The notes: generated by a model from the sequence alone, not told the origin. 64,000 nucleotides of DNA from Streptomyces sp. NBC_01233 (GCF_035989305.1 NZ_CP108514.1:5622501-5686500); one strand, 5' to 3'. Shown: positions 32,161 through 43,725, counted from the stretch's first letter. A program made the numbers and translations.

Positions 32161-33267
32161 ATGACCACGCCCGAGAACGAACGCCCGGCCGAAGCGCTGC
32201 GACCGCACGCCGAAGACGCCTTCGCACACGAACTGAAAGCCCTCGCGGCCGCCGACGACCGGCCCCGCCCGGCCCGCTGGAAGCTCTCCCCGTGGGCCGT
32301 CGCCACGTACCTGCAGGGCGGCACGCTCGACGACGGCACGGTCATCACGCCCAAGTACGTGGGCCCGCGCCGCATCGTCGAAGTCGCGGTCACGACCCTG
32401 GCCACCGACCGCGCACTGCTCCTGCTCGGCGTCCCCGGCACCGCCAAGACCTGGGTGTCCGAACACCTCGCCGCCGCCGTCAGCGGAGACTCCACCCTCC
32501 TCGTCCAGGGCACCGCCGGCACCCCCGAGGAAGCCATCCGGTACGGCTGGAACTACGCCCGGCTCCTCGCCCACGGCCCCAGCCGCGAGGCCCTCGTCCC
32601 CAGCCCCGTCATGCGGGCCATGGCCGAGGGCATGACCGCCCGCGTCGAGGAGCTCACCCGCATCCCCGCCGACGTCCAGGACACCCTCATCACCGTCCTG
32701 TCCGAGAAGACGCTGCCGATACCGGAGCTCGGCGAAGAGGTACAGGCCGTGCGCGGCTTCAACCTCATCGCCACCGCCAACGACCGCGACCGCGGGGTCA
32801 ACGAGCTCTCCAGCGCGCTGCGCCGCCGCTTCAACACCGTCGTGCTGCCGCTGCCCGCCAGCGCCGACGCCGAGGTCGACATCGTCGCCCGCCGGGTCGA
32901 CCAGATGGGCCGCGCCCTCGACCTGCCGGCCGCGCCCGAAGGCCTGGAGGAGATCCGCCGCGTCGTCACCGTCTTCCGCGAGCTGCGCGACGGGGTCACC
33001 GACGACGGCCGTACGAAGGTCAAGTCGCCCAGCGGCACCCTGTCCACCGCCGAGGCCATCTCCGTCGTCACCGGCGGCCTGGCCCTGGCCGCCCACTTCG
33101 GGGACGGCGTGCTGCGCCCCTCCGACGTGGCCGCCGGGATCCTCGGCGCCGTGGTCCGCGACCCGGCCGCCGACAAGGTGGTCTGGCAGGAGTACCTGGA
33201 GGCCGTGGTCCGCGAGCGCGAGGGCTGGAAGGACTTCTACCGGGCCTGCCGGGAGGTGACGGCATGA
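32161..33267 (+). CDS. MoxR-family AAA+ ATPase
   Basis: 368 aa. Walker A GVPGTAKT (90-97), then TAGTPEEAIRYGWNYARLL, a Walker B region RVEELTRIPADVQDTL, sensor 1 LIATANDRDRG and the arginine finger/sensor region SSALRRRFNTVVLPLP. MoxR ATPases act as chaperones that load metal or remodel partner complexes together with VWA proteins. The VWA partner is encoded two genes downstream. GGAGGGGG precedes the ATG, and the stop overlaps the DUF5682 start (ATGA). Confidence 0.93.
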   Translation: MTTPENERPAEALRPHAEDAFAHELKALAAADDRPRPARWKLSPWAVATYLQGGTLDDGTVITPKYVGPRRIVEVAVTTLATDRALLLLGVPGTAKTWVSEHLAAAVSGDSTLLVQGTAGTPEEAIRYGWNYARLLAHGPSREALVPSPVMRAMAEGMTARVEELTRIPADVQDTLITVLSEKTLPIPELGEEVQAVRGFNLIATANDRDRGVNELSSALRRRFNTVVLPLPASADAEVDIVARRVDQMGRALDLPAAPEGLEEIRRVVTVFRELRDGVTDDGRTKVKSPSGTLSTAEAISVVTGGLALAAHFGDGVLRPSDVAAGILGAVVRDPAADKVVWQEYLEAVVREREGWKDFYRACREVTA

Positions 33268-35543
33268 GCCCGAGCCCGCAGGGCCCGCTGCTGCTGGGGG
33301 TGCGGCACCACGGGCCCGGCTCGGCCCGCGCGGTGCGGGCCGCGCTGGACGCGGCCCGGCCGGCGGCCGTGCTGATCGAGGGGCCGCCCGAGGGGGACGG
33401 GCTGCTGGAGCTGGCCGCCGATCCCGGGATGCGGCCGCCCGTGGCGCTGCTCGCGCACGCCGCGGACGACCCCGGCCGGGCGGCGTTCTGGCCGCTGGCC
33501 GACTTCTCCCCGGAGTGGGTGGCGATCCGCTGGGCGCAGCAGGCCGGCGTACCGGTGCGGTTCATGGACCTGCCGGCCGCGCACGCGCTGGCCGCCGAGC
33601 CGGGCGCGGGCCACGGCGAGCCCGACGCGGTCAGGGTGGACCCCCTCGCGGTGCTGGCCGAGACCGCCGGGTACGACGACCCCGAGCGCTGGTGGGAGGA
33701 CGTGGTCGAGCACCGGGGCACCGGGGGCGGGCCGGAGGAGGTGCTCGGCGCGTTCGAGGCGCTCGGGGAGGCCATGGGGGCCCTGCGCGAGGCGTATGGC
33801 GACGGCGGCCAGCCGCGCGACCTCGTGCGCGAGGCGTACATGCGGCAGCGGATGCGGTCCGCCCGCCGGGAGTTCGGCGACGCGTACGCCGTGGTGTGCG
33901 GGGCCTGGCACGTGCCGGCGCTGCGGGCGAAGACCACCGTGGCCGCGGACAAGGCACTGCTGAGCGGCCTGCCGAAGGTCAAGGTGGAGACCACCTGGGT
34001 GCCGTGGACCCACCGCCGGCTCGCCCGGGCCGGCGGGTACGGCGCGGGGATCACCTCGCCCGGCTGGTACGCCCACCTATTCGAGGCCCGGGACCGGCCC
34101 GTCGAGCGGTGGCTGACCAAGGTCGCCGGCCTGCTGCGCGCGGAGGACCGGCAGGTCTCCTCGGCGCACGTCATCGAGGCGGTCCGGCTGGCCGAGACCC
34201 TGGCCGCGATGCGGGGACGGCCGCTGCCCGGCCTGACGGAGACCCTCGAAGCGGTCCGGGCGGTGATGTGCGACGGCTCCGACATACCGCTCGCGCTGAT
34301 CGAGGACCGCCTGGTGGTCGGCGACGTGCTCGGTGAGGTCCCGGACGCGGCGCCCGTCGTACCGCTCCAGCGGGACCTGACGCGGCAGCAGCGCTCGCTG
34401 CGGCTCAAGGCCGAGGCGCAGGACCGCGAGCTGGAACTCGACCTGCGCAAGGACACCGACGCGGCGAAATCCCTGCTGCTGCACCGGCTGCGGCTGCTCG
34501 GCATCGGATGGGGCACCCCGACCGCCTCCCGCGGCAGCACCGGGACCTTCCGGGAGACCTGGCGGCTGCGGTGGGAGCCCGAACTGTCGGTGCGGGTCGC
34601 CGAGGCCGGGATCTGGGGCACCACGGTCCTCGCGGCGGCCACCGCCAAGGCCGAGGCCGACGCGGCCGGAGCCGAGGAGCTGGGCGAGGTGACGGCGCTC
34701 GCCGAGCGGTGCCTGCTGGCCGGGCTGTCGCAGGCGCTGCCCGCCGTACTGCGGGCCCTCGCGGACCGGGCCGCTCTGGACACCGACGTGGCGCGCCTCG
34801 CCAAGGCCCTCCCCGCGCTGGCCCGTTCGCTGCGGTACGGGGACGTGCGCGGAACCGACGCGACAGCGCTCGCCGTGGTGGCGGCCGGGCTCGCCGAGCG
34901 GATATGCGTGGCGCTGCCGCCGGCCTGCGCGGCCGGTCTGGACGCCGATGCGGCGGCGGAGCTGCGGGGCCACGTGGACGGGGTGCACGGGGCGGTGGCG
35001 CTGCTGGCCGACGCCGACGAGGGGCTGCGGGAGCGCTGGTCCGCGGTGCTGCGGACGCTGGCCGGCCGGGACACCGTGCCGGGCGTCATCCGAGGCCGGG
35101 CGGCCAGGCTGCTCCTCGACGACGGGCGGCTGCCGTCCGGGGAGACGGCGCGGCTGATGGGGCTCGCGCTGTCCCCGGCGGCCTCCCCGGCCGACGCGGC
35201 GGGCTGGATCGAGGGCTTCGCGGGCGGGAGTTCGGGCGGGGGCACGCTGCTGGTCCACGACGACCGGCTGCTGGGGCTCATAGACGCCTGGCTGGTGGGG
35301 GTGCCGGAGCGGGCCTTCACCGACGTACTCCCGCTGCTTCGGAGGACCTTCGGGGCGTACGAGTCGGGGGTGAAGCGGAGCCTGGGCGAGTTGGTGCGGC
35401 GCTGGCCGGGCGGGGTGGTGGCTGCCGGGCCGGGCTCGGCGCCGGAGGGCTTCGCGGCGGAGCTGGATGTGGAGCGGGCGGATGCGGTGGTGGAGCTGGT
35501 GCGCCTGCTGCTTTCGGCTCCCGGCGGGGTTGCGGCGGCCTGA
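33264..35543 (+). CDS. DUF5682 protein (TraB/EreA-like fold suspected)
   Basis: 759 aa. The N-terminal third has the layout of the TraB/ChaN/erythromycin-esterase group: GVRHHGPGSARAVRAALD, then VLIEGPPEG, a WWEDVVEHRG stretch, REAYMRQRMRSA and GAWHVPAL. These give conserved His/Glu residues that could form a metal or hydrolytic site. The remaining 500 residues are helical. It overlaps MoxR by ATGA, so the two are produced together. The fold assignment is by pattern only; the family function is not established. Confidence 0.85.
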   Translation: MSPSPQGPLLLGVRHHGPGSARAVRAALDAARPAAVLIEGPPEGDGLLELAADPGMRPPVALLAHAADDPGRAAFWPLADFSPEWVAIRWAQQAGVPVRFMDLPAAHALAAEPGAGHGEPDAVRVDPLAVLAETAGYDDPERWWEDVVEHRGTGGGPEEVLGAFEALGEAMGALREAYGDGGQPRDLVREAYMRQRMRSARREFGDAYAVVCGAWHVPALRAKTTVAADKALLSGLPKVKVETTWVPWTHRRLARAGGYGAGITSPGWYAHLFEARDRPVERWLTKVAGLLRAEDRQVSSAHVIEAVRLAETLAAMRGRPLPGLTETLEAVRAVMCDGSDIPLALIEDRLVVGDVLGEVPDAAPVVPLQRDLTRQQRSLRLKAEAQDRELELDLRKDTDAAKSLLLHRLRLLGIGWGTPTASRGSTGTFRETWRLRWEPELSVRVAEAGIWGTTVLAAATAKAEADAAGAEELGEVTALAERCLLAGLSQALPAVLRALADRAALDTDVARLAKALPALARSLRYGDVRGTDATALAVVAAGLAERICVALPPACAAGLDADAAAELRGHVDGVHGAVALLADADEGLRERWSAVLRTLAGRDTVPGVIRGRAARLLLDDGRLPSGETARLMGLALSPAASPADAAGWIEGFAGGSSGGGTLLVHDDRLLGLIDAWLVGVPERAFTDVLPLLRRTFGAYESGVKRSLGELVRRWPGGVVAAGPGSAPEGFAAELDVERADAVVELVRLLLSAPGGVAAA

Positions 35544-35570
35544 GGCGGAGCCTTGGGGGCGGGTCCGGCG

Positions 35571-35650
35571 CGTTGCCGGGGCTCCGCCCCGGTGCCCGCG
35601 CCTCAAACGCCGGCGGGGCTGGAGTGTGCGGCGGGGCTCGCAGAGGTTGC
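35571..35650. repeat. Dispersed GC-rich intergenic repeat
   Basis: GGGGCTCCGCCCC hairpin followed by GCGCCTCAAACGCCGGCGGG, the same unit as at 42.5, 56.1 and 61.4 kb. It lies in the 180-nt gap between the DUF5682 and VWA genes. Confidence 0.8.
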
Positions 35651-35724
35651 CGGGCTGGAAGTGGTCGCCGGGCTGGAAGTGGTGGCGGGGACCGTGGAAA
35701 CGACGAGTGGAGGGGGACAGGCGG

Positions 35725-36909
35725 ATGAACGGTGTGGATGGGGACGCGGGAGTGCGGGACATCGCGGACGGGGCCGCAGGGGAGCGGTTGCGGCGGTGGC
35801 GGATGGTGCTGGGCGGGGGTGAGGCCGATGGGACCGGGTGTGCGCTGGGCGGGCGGGATGCGGCGATGGATGCCGCGCTCGGCGCGCTGTACGGGGGCGA
35901 CGGGGGGCCGCGAAAGGGATCGGGGGCGCGGTCGGCGGGGCTCGGCGGGTCCGCGCCGAACGTGGCGCGCTGGCTCGGGGACATCCGCACCTACTTCCCC
36001 AGCTCGGTGGTCCAGGTGATGCAGCGCGACGCGATCGAGCGGCTCGGTCTGTCCACGCTGCTGCTGGAACCGGAGATGCTGGAGGCCGTCGAGCCGGATG
36101 TGCACCTCGTGGGCACGCTGCTGTCGCTGAACAAGGCGATGCCCGAGACGACGAAGGAGACGGCGCGGGCCGTGGTCCGCAAGGTGGTCGAGCAGCTGGA
36201 GAAGAAGCTCGCGGCGCGGACCCGGGCGACGCTGACCGGCGCCCTCGACCGGTCCGCGCGGATCAGCCGCCCCCGCCACCACGACATCGACTGGGACCGC
36301 ACGATCCGGGCCAACCTCAAGAACTACCTGCCCGAGTACCGGACCGTCGTCCCCGAGCGGCTGATCGGATACGGCCGGGCGGCGCAATCGGTGAAGAAGG
36401 AGGTGATCCTCTGCATCGACCAGTCGGGTTCGATGGCGGCCTCCGTCGTCTACGCCTCCGTCTTCGGCGCGGTGCTGGCCTCGATGCGCTCGATCGCGAC
36501 CCGGCTCGTCGTCTTCGACACCGCCGTCGTGGACCTCACCGATCAGCTCGACGACCCGGTCGACGTCCTCTTCGGCACCCAACTGGGTGGCGGCACCGAC
36601 ATCAACCGCGCCCTCGCCTACTGCCAGTCGAAGATCACCCGGCCCGCCGACACCGTCGTCGTCCTGATCAGTGATCTCTACGAGGGCGGCATCCGCAACG
36701 AGATGCTGAAGCGGGTCGCGGCGATGAAGGGGGCCGGGGTCGAGTTCGTGACCCTGCTGGCGCTGTCCGACGAGGGCGCCCCGGCCTACGACCGGGAGCA
36801 CGCCGCCGCCCTTGCCGCGCTCGGCGCGCCGGCCTTCGCCTGCACCCCCGACCTGTTCCCGGAGGTCATGGCCGCGGCCCTGGAGAAGCGGCCCCTGCCG
36901 ACCCCCTGA
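35725..36909 (+). CDS. VWA-domain protein, MoxR partner
   Basis: 394 aa. The VWA domain occupies the C-terminal half with a full MIDAS: DQSGSM near residues 232-237, GGGTDINRAL and ISDLYEGG. The N-terminal half is helical (RTYFPSSVVQVMQRDAIERL area). VWA proteins bind ligands through a metal and are remodelled by MoxR ATPases. GGAGGGGG lies upstream of the ATG. It is the third gene of the MoxR operon; a 180-nt gap with a dispersed repeat separates it from DUF5682, but it probably still shares the transcript. Confidence 0.9.
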   Translation: MNGVDGDAGVRDIADGAAGERLRRWRMVLGGGEADGTGCALGGRDAAMDAALGALYGGDGGPRKGSGARSAGLGGSAPNVARWLGDIRTYFPSSVVQVMQRDAIERLGLSTLLLEPEMLEAVEPDVHLVGTLLSLNKAMPETTKETARAVVRKVVEQLEKKLAARTRATLTGALDRSARISRPRHHDIDWDRTIRANLKNYLPEYRTVVPERLIGYGRAAQSVKKEVILCIDQSGSMAASVVYASVFGAVLASMRSIATRLVVFDTAVVDLTDQLDDPVDVLFGTQLGGGTDINRALAYCQSKITRPADTVVVLISDLYEGGIRNEMLKRVAAMKGAGVEFVTLLALSDEGAPAYDREHAAALAALGAPAFACTPDLFPEVMAAALEKRPLPTP

Positions 36910-37000
36910 CGGCCCGGTTCCGGCCTCGTCCCGGCCTCGTGCCGGCCCGTCGTGTGAATCGGTGAAACACACGAACTTCCAGTTCAACCGTGAGGCGATC

Positions 37001-37016
37001 TGTGACAGGTATCACC
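37001..37016. promoter_or_regulatory. Crp-like site upstream of sucC
   Basis: TGTGACAGGTATCACC matches TGTGA-N6-TCACA at 9 of 10 positions. A second, longer-spaced pair GTGACAGCGCCGTCAC is near 37111. The 302-nt region upstream of sucC holds no gene. AT-rich bases (TTTAAAAAG near 37185-37195) lie close to the start codon. Confidence 0.45.
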
Positions 37017-37211
37017 GCTCAGGTGTGATCTGCGATTTAGGGACCTACGGGCTGCGGGGATAACCTGCGGGACGGACATGCCGCGTCCACGGTCACCGTG
37101 TGCGCCTTCCTTGTGACAGCGCCGTCACGTTGCCCTCCGCGGCACGCCCACGCAGATAGCAGACAACCGCGAATCACTGCGAATCTTTAAAAAGACAAGG
37201 GACGGACGCGC

Positions 37212-38390
37212 GTGGACCTGTTCGAGTACCAGGCGAGGGACCTCTTCGCCAAGCACGGTGTACCGGTGCTGGCCGGTGAAGTCATCGACACGCCTGAGGC
37301 GGCTCGCGAGGCCACCGAGCGGCTGGGCGGCAAGTCGGTCGTCAAGGCGCAGGTGAAGGTCGGCGGCCGCGGCAAGGCCGGCGGCGTGAAGCTGGCCGCC
37401 ACCCCGGACGAGGCCGTCGCCCGGGCGACGGACATCCTCGGCATGGACATCAAGGGCCACACGGTCCACAAGGTGATGATCGCCGAGACCGCTCCGGAGA
37501 TCCTGGAGGAGTACTACGTCTCGTACCTCCTCGACCGCACCAACCGCACCTTCCTCGCCATGGCGTCGGTCGCGGGCGGCATGGACATCGAGCAGGTCGC
37601 CGAGGAGACCCCGGAGAAGCTCGCCAAGGTCCCGGTGAACGCCAACGAGGGCGTGACCATCGAGAAGGCCCGCGAGATCGTCGCGCTGGCGCAGTTCCCG
37701 GCCGAGGTCGCGGAGAAGGTCGCCGAGGTCCTCGTGACCCTGTGGCTGACCTTCATCGCCGAGGACGCGCTCCTCGTCGAGGTCAACCCGCTCGCGAAGG
37801 TCGCCAACGGCGACGTCATCGCGCTCGACGGCAAGGTCTCGCTCGACGAGAACGCCGAGTTCCGCCAGCCGGGCCACGAGGAGTTCGTGGACCACGCGGC
37901 CGCGAACCCGCTCGAGGCCGCCGCCAAGGCGAAGAACCTCAACTACGTCAAGCTCGACGGTGAGGTCGGCATCATCGGCAACGGCGCGGGTCTCGTCATG
38001 AGCACCCTCGACGTCGTCGCCTACGCCGGCGAGAACCACGGTGGCGTCAAGCCCGCCAACTTCCTGGACATCGGCGGTGGCGCCTCCGCCGCCGTCATGG
38101 CCAACGGTCTCGAGATCATCCTCGGCGACCCGGACGTCAAGTCCGTCTTCGTCAACGTCTTCGGTGGCATCACCGCCTGCGACGAGGTCGCCAACGGCAT
38201 CGTCCAGGCGCTGGCCCTGCTGGAGGAGAAGGGCGAGGCGGTCACCAAGCCGCTCGTCGTCCGTCTCGACGGCAACAACGCCGAGCTGGGTCGCAAGATC
38301 CTCTCGGACGCCAACCACCCGCTGGTGCAGCGCGTGGACACCATGGACGGCGCGGCCGACAAGGCCGCCGAGCTCGCGGCTGCGAAGTAA
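37212..38390 (+). CDS. sucC: Succinate-CoA ligase (ADP-forming) beta subunit
   Basis: 392 aa, full length. ATP-grasp domain with [39 protein letters not shown], then the CoA ligase part with [25 protein letters not shown] and [12 protein letters not shown]. It makes succinate and ATP from succinyl-CoA in the TCA cycle, as a heterotetramer with SucD. The GTG start has AAGGGA upstream. sucD follows after 21 nt. A Crp-like site lies about 200 nt upstream. Confidence 0.98.
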   Translation: MDLFEYQARDLFAKHGVPVLAGEVIDTPEAAREATERLGGKSVVKAQVKVGGRGKAGGVKLAATPDEAVARATDILGMDIKGHTVHKVMIAETAPEILEEYYVSYLLDRTNRTFLAMASVAGGMDIEQVAEETPEKLAKVPVNANEGVTIEKAREIVALAQFPAEVAEKVAEVLVTLWLTFIAEDALLVEVNPLAKVANGDVIALDGKVSLDENAEFRQPGHEEFVDHAAANPLEAAAKAKNLNYVKLDGEVGIIGNGAGLVMSTLDVVAYAGENHGGVKPANFLDIGGGASAAVMANGLEIILGDPDVKSVFVNVFGGITACDEVANGIVQALALLEEKGEAVTKPLVVRLDGNNAELGRKILSDANHPLVQRVDTMDGAADKAAELAAAK

Positions 38391-38411
38391 GGGCAGAGGT
38401 CACAGACTCAC

Positions 38412-39302
38412 ATGGCTATCTTCCTCAACAAGGACAGCAAGGTCATCGTCCAGGGCATGACCGGTGCCACGGGCATGAAGCACACCAAGCTGATGCTGGC
38501 TGACGGCACCGACATCGTCGGCGGCGTGAACCCGCGCAAGGCCGGCACCACCGTCGACTTCGACGGCACCGAGGTCCCGGTCTTCGGCTCCGTCGCCGAG
38601 GCGATGGAGAAGACGGGCGCCAACGTCTCCGTCCTCTTCGTCCCGCCGGCCTTCGCCAAGGCCGCCGTGGTCGAGGCGATCGACGCCGAGATCCCGCTGG
38701 CCGTCGTCATCACCGAGGGCATCGCGGTGCACGACTCCGCCGCCTTCTGGGCGTACGCGACCGCCAAGGGCAACAAGACCCGGATCATCGGCCCGAACTG
38801 CCCGGGTCTGATCACCCCCGGCCAGTCCAACGCCGGCATCATCCCGGGCGACATCACCAAGCCCGGCAAGATCGGTCTCGTGTCCAAGTCCGGCACGCTG
38901 ACCTACCAGATGATGTACGAGCTCCGTGACATCGGCTTCACCTCCGCCGTCGGCATCGGTGGCGACCCGGTCATCGGCACCACGCACATCGACGCCCTGG
39001 AGGCCTTCGAGGCCGACCCGGAGACCGAGCTGATCGTCATGATCGGCGAGATCGGCGGCGACGCCGAGGAGCGTGCGGCGGACTTCATCGCGAAGAACGT
39101 CACCAAGCCGGTCGTCGGTTACGTCGCGGGCTTCACCGCCCCCGAGGGCAAGACCATGGGCCACGCCGGCGCCATCGTCTCGGGTTCTTCCGGCACCGCA
39201 CAGGCCAAGAAGGAAGCCCTCGAGGCCGCCGGTGTCAAGGTCGGCAAGACGCCGACCGAGACCGCGAAGCTGGCGCGCGAGATCCTGAACGCCGCTCAGT
39301 AA
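38412..39302 (+). CDS. sucD: Succinate-CoA ligase alpha subunit
   Basis: 296 aa, full length. CoA-binding [27 protein letters not shown], and the phosphohistidine loop [13 protein letters not shown] with the active-site His. It forms the enzyme with SucC, encoded 21 nt upstream. AGAGGT precedes the ATG. Confidence 0.98.
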   Translation: MAIFLNKDSKVIVQGMTGATGMKHTKLMLADGTDIVGGVNPRKAGTTVDFDGTEVPVFGSVAEAMEKTGANVSVLFVPPAFAKAAVVEAIDAEIPLAVVITEGIAVHDSAAFWAYATAKGNKTRIIGPNCPGLITPGQSNAGIIPGDITKPGKIGLVSKSGTLTYQMMYELRDIGFTSAVGIGGDPVIGTTHIDALEAFEADPETELIVMIGEIGGDAEERAADFIAKNVTKPVVGYVAGFTAPEGKTMGHAGAIVSGSSGTAQAKKEALEAAGVKVGKTPTETAKLAREILNAAQ

Positions 39303-39343
39303 GCAGTCCCCGTACGGACGCACGTACGGATGTACGGATGCGC

Positions 39344-39383
39344 GGGCGTGGCCCGCACCCCTCGGTGGGTGCGGGCCACGCCC
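39344..39383. terminator. Terminator between sucD and the XRE/sigma-like gene
   Basis: 17-bp stem GGGCGTGGCCCGCACCC with a 6-nt loop. It sits 42 nt after sucD and 5 nt before the stop of the opposite gene, so it can serve both. Confidence 0.85.
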
Positions 39384-39387
39384 GTTC

Positions 39388-40626
<1,239 letters not shown>

Positions 40627-40745
40627 GCCACACTCCCCGCGACCCGACCGCCCTGGGCGAAAAAGTACATAAACGTATATTGGGCGACACAACGGACATT
40701 CGCCTGTTACCCGCCCATAGCGCGTGTCGTTGGCACCATGGCGGG

Positions 40746-42389
40746 GTGACCCAAGTGACCGAACACGGGACCTCGTTGCCGGCGGCCCCGCGAGCCCGTG
40801 CGCGGCGCCGTTCGCCCGCCGCCGCAGCATGCGTGGCGGGCGGCGCCGTGGCGGCCGGACTCGGGCTCGGCTTCCTCGCCGTGCTCGTCATCGTGCTGTG
40901 GATCAGTTCCCCCTACCCCGACAGCGGCCCCGGCGGAGCCCTGCACCTCGCCGCCGGGCTGTGGCTGCTCGCCCACGGGACGGAGCTGGTGCGCTACGAG
41001 ACGCTGTCCGGCGTGCCCGCGCCCGTCGGCCTGACGCCCCTGCTCCTCGTCGCACTGCCCGTGCTCCTCATGCGGCGGGCAGCCCGACTGGGGAGCGCGT
41101 CCGAGGAGGAGGACGAGGAGGTGCTGCCGGCCGGCGCCGTGTTCTCGGCCGTGCTCTGCGGATACCTCGCCGTCGGGGCCCTCGCCACGGTCTACGCCGC
41201 CGGCGGCCCCATGCCGGCCGACCCGATCAGCGCGGCCTGGCACGTCCCGCTGGTCGCCGTGCTCGCCGCCCTGGGCGGGGTGTGGGGGGCCAGGGGGCGT
41301 CCGCTCGGGCCGCTGCCGTCCTGGCTGCCAGGGGGCGTACGGAGGGCCGTCGCGCGCCCCCGGTACGCGCTGGCGCTGCGGGCCGGCGCGGGCGGAGCAC
41401 TGGTCCTGCTGGGCGGCGGCGCGCTGCTCGTCGGCGCCTCGCTCGCCTGGCATGGCGCCGAGGTCCAGACCTCGTTCCTGTCGCTGACCGGAGTGTGGTC
41501 GGGCCGGTTCGCGGTCCTGCTGCTCGCACTCGCGCTGATGCCGAACGCCATGGTCTGGGGCGCCGCCTACGCCCTCGGGCCCGGCTTCGCCCTCGGCGCC
41601 GACGCCACCGCCACGCCGCTCGGCTTCGCGGGCCAGCCCGGGCTGCCGCGGTTCCCGCTGCTGGCGGCGCTCCCGCCCGAGGGGCCCGGTACCCCGCTGA
41701 CCTGGGCGGTCGCCGGAGTGCCGGTGGTCGCCGGGCTGGCGGTGGGCTGGTTCGCGGTCCGCCGGGCGCGCGAGGTCTCGTACGGGGAGACCGCGCTCAC
41801 GGCGGCGCTGGGGGCGGTGGTCTGCGGGCTGGTGATGACCGGGCTCGCGGGGGTCTCGGCGGGGCCGCTGGGCTCGCGGCGGCTGTCCGACTTCGGGCCG
41901 GTGTGGTGGGCCACCGGAGCGGCTGCCTGCGCGTGGACGCTGCTGCTGGCGGTGCCGGTGGCGGTGTCGGTGCATGCGTGGCGGAACCGGCCGGCCAGGG
42001 GGTTGGCCGCGCTCGACGCGCTGTCCGCGCTGGACGTGGACGAGGTGGTGGACGACCGGTGGCACGACAGTGGTGTCCGGGAGGTTCGGTGGGCCGCGAT
42101 GCGGAGGGCTGCGGGCACGCTGATTCCGGAGATCGGGGCGGGGGCCCCGCCGGAGCCTCCGGCGGCTCCTTTGGCTCCTTTGGCTCCTTTGCCTTCGGCT
42201 CCGGCCGCTGCTGAGGCTCCTGTTGCGCGGGCGCCTCGGGCGGTGACCGTCGTGTCGGGGCACGGGCTGGATCTGACGCCGATCCTGATCGCGGCCAAAC
42301 CGGTCGACCTGCCGGTGGATCCGGCTCCGCCGTTGGCTCCGCCGGTGGTGGGGGCGCGGGTCTTGGCCCGGCGGAAGCCGCTCGCCTAA
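40746..42389 (+). CDS. DUF6350 polytopic membrane protein
   Basis: 547 aa. About ten hydrophobic segments over residues 30-430, with an acidic loop ([15 protein letters not shown]) and a Pro/Ala-rich cytoplasmic tail. Genes of this type regularly precede purN in Streptomyces. The function is unknown. GTG 40746 is in frame with a second GTG three codons later, which has a better-spaced GGGGTG upstream and may be the real start. Confidence 0.82.
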   Translation: MTQVTEHGTSLPAAPRARARRRSPAAAACVAGGAVAAGLGLGFLAVLVIVLWISSPYPDSGPGGALHLAAGLWLLAHGTELVRYETLSGVPAPVGLTPLLLVALPVLLMRRAARLGSASEEEDEEVLPAGAVFSAVLCGYLAVGALATVYAAGGPMPADPISAAWHVPLVAVLAALGGVWGARGRPLGPLPSWLPGGVRRAVARPRYALALRAGAGGALVLLGGGALLVGASLAWHGAEVQTSFLSLTGVWSGRFAVLLLALALMPNAMVWGAAYALGPGFALGADATATPLGFAGQPGLPRFPLLAALPPEGPGTPLTWAVAGVPVVAGLAVGWFAVRRAREVSYGETALTAALGAVVCGLVMTGLAGVSAGPLGSRRLSDFGPVWWATGAAACAWTLLLAVPVAVSVHAWRNRPARGLAALDALSALDVDEVVDDRWHDSGVREVRWAAMRRAAGTLIPEIGAGAPPEPPAAPLAPLAPLPSAPAAAEAPVARAPRAVTVVSGHGLDLTPILIAAKPVDLPVDPAPPLAPPVVGARVLARRKPLA

Positions 42390-42394
42390 GTCCT

Positions 42395-42903
42395 CCCGGG
42401 GGCTCTGCCCCCAGACCTCCCCCAGACTCCGTCCGGGGGACCCCCGGCGCCTCAAGCGCCGGCGAGGCTGGAGGGGCGGGCGGGGCTGGAGTGTGGCGGC
42501 GGGGCCGAAGGGACGGGGGGCCCGAGCCGGGGCCTGCGCCTCATGCGCCGGCGGGGCTGGAGTGTGGCGGCGGAGCTGAAGGATCGGGGCTCCGCCCCGG
42601 GCCCCGCGCCTCAAACGCCGGCGGGGCTGGAGGGGCGGGCGGGGCTGGCATGTGGCGGCGGGGCCGAAGGATCGGGGCTCCGCCCCGGGCCCCGCGCCTC
42701 AAGCGCCAGCGGGGCTGGAGTGTGGCGGCGAGGCTGGGGGTGCCAGCGGGGCTGGAGTGTGGCGGCGAGGCTGGGGGTGCCGGCGGGGCTGGAGTGTGGC
42801 GGCGGGGCCGAGGGTCGGGGGTCCGCCCCGGGACCCGCGCCTCAAGCGCCGGCGGGGTCGCAGGGGGCCGCCCCGGGACCCGCGTCTCAAGCGGCGGTGG
42901 GGG
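42395..42903. repeat. Array of dispersed GC-rich intergenic repeat units
   Basis: This 510-nt gap holds no gene. It contains at least six copies of a unit with GCGCCTCAAACGCCGGCGGG or a close variant, GGGCTGGAGTGTGGCGGCG and GGGGCTCCGCCCCGGG. The first part is the reverse complement of the block at 28.7 kb. The units are imperfectly tandem at 40-110 nt spacing. Confidence 0.88.
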
Positions 42904-43479
42904 CTACTGGCGGACCTTCAGGACGTCGCCCACCACGTTGTCCGGGAGGAGGGTGTTGCACTGGAGTTCCGCCGAGTTCGTGAGGGCGTCGTCGCGGCAG
43001 ACGTAGAAGTCCTTGTACGCGAGCTGCAGCCCGTACGAGCTCAGCGCCAGCAGGATCGCCAGCGAGGCCGTGACCAGGCCGCTCACCGCCGCCGTGCGCT
43101 GGGGGCGGGCCGCCGGGCCCAGGGCGTCCAGGCCGGTGGGGGCGCCCGGGGCGGCCGCCGCCGCGGGCTTGCCGCGGAGGGCGCTGATTCCCCAGTACAG
43201 GGCGAGCGCGCCCAGCAGCAGGCCGACCGACGGGATGCCGAAGATCCCGAAGAAGAAGCCCCACATGCCGGCCAGCAGCGCATAGCGGGCGCGGCGCTGG
43301 ATCGGGTCGGTCGGGTCCCAGCGCGCCGGGCCCCGGCGGCCGTCGGAATCCCCCGGGCCCTCCCCGTTCCCGCCGTCACCGCCGCTGCGCGGCTGCCAGG
43401 GCTGGTCGGGCCGGCCTTCCGGCGGAGCCGCGAAGGGGTTGTCGTCGGTGGGGGAGTCGGGCTGACGGCGGTCCGGCAT
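42904..43479 (-). CDS. DUF4190-like membrane protein
   Basis: 191 aa. A Pro/Gly-rich charged N-terminus (60 residues), two helices (LLAGMWGFFFGIFGIPSVGL and LALYWGISAL) and a third (VSGLVTASLAILLALSSYGL), then a short outer tail with two Cys (FYVCRDDALT and LQCNTLL). The layout is that of small DUF4190-type membrane proteins. It is divergent from purN. The function is unknown. The ATG at 43477-43479 has AGGGGAAG at a long spacing. Confidence 0.75.
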   Translation of the reverse strand: MPDRRQPDSPTDDNPFAAPPEGRPDQPWQPRSGGDGGNGEGPGDSDGRRGPARWDPTDPIQRRARYALLAGMWGFFFGIFGIPSVGLLLGALALYWGISALRGKPAAAAAPGAPTGLDALGPAARPQRTAAVSGLVTASLAILLALSSYGLQLAYKDFYVCRDDALTNSAELQCNTLLPDNVVGDVLKVRQ

Positions 43480-43618
43480 CGGGTGTGTTTCTTCCCCTGT
43501 GTCATGGACGTCGTGGCGACGTCGTGGCGAGGTGAGGCCAGTTTGCTGCTTGTAACGCCAGACGCTACCGCCCGGCCGTCCCCCCGTCCCTCGGGGGCCG
43601 TCCGGTGTGCCGGTATCG

Positions 43619-43646
43619 TTGCAGGCGGTCGGTGGCTTCGTATGGT
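43619..43646 (+). promoter_or_regulatory. Probable purN promoter
   Basis: TTGCAG, 16 nt, TATGGT, about 80 nt before the purN start codon. Confidence 0.4.
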
Positions 43647-43725
43647 TCCCCGTATATCGGTACCCCGAAGTTTCGTATGACCACACAAAGACGAACACCG
43701 CAATTCCCGCGAGAAAGGGCCTCCC

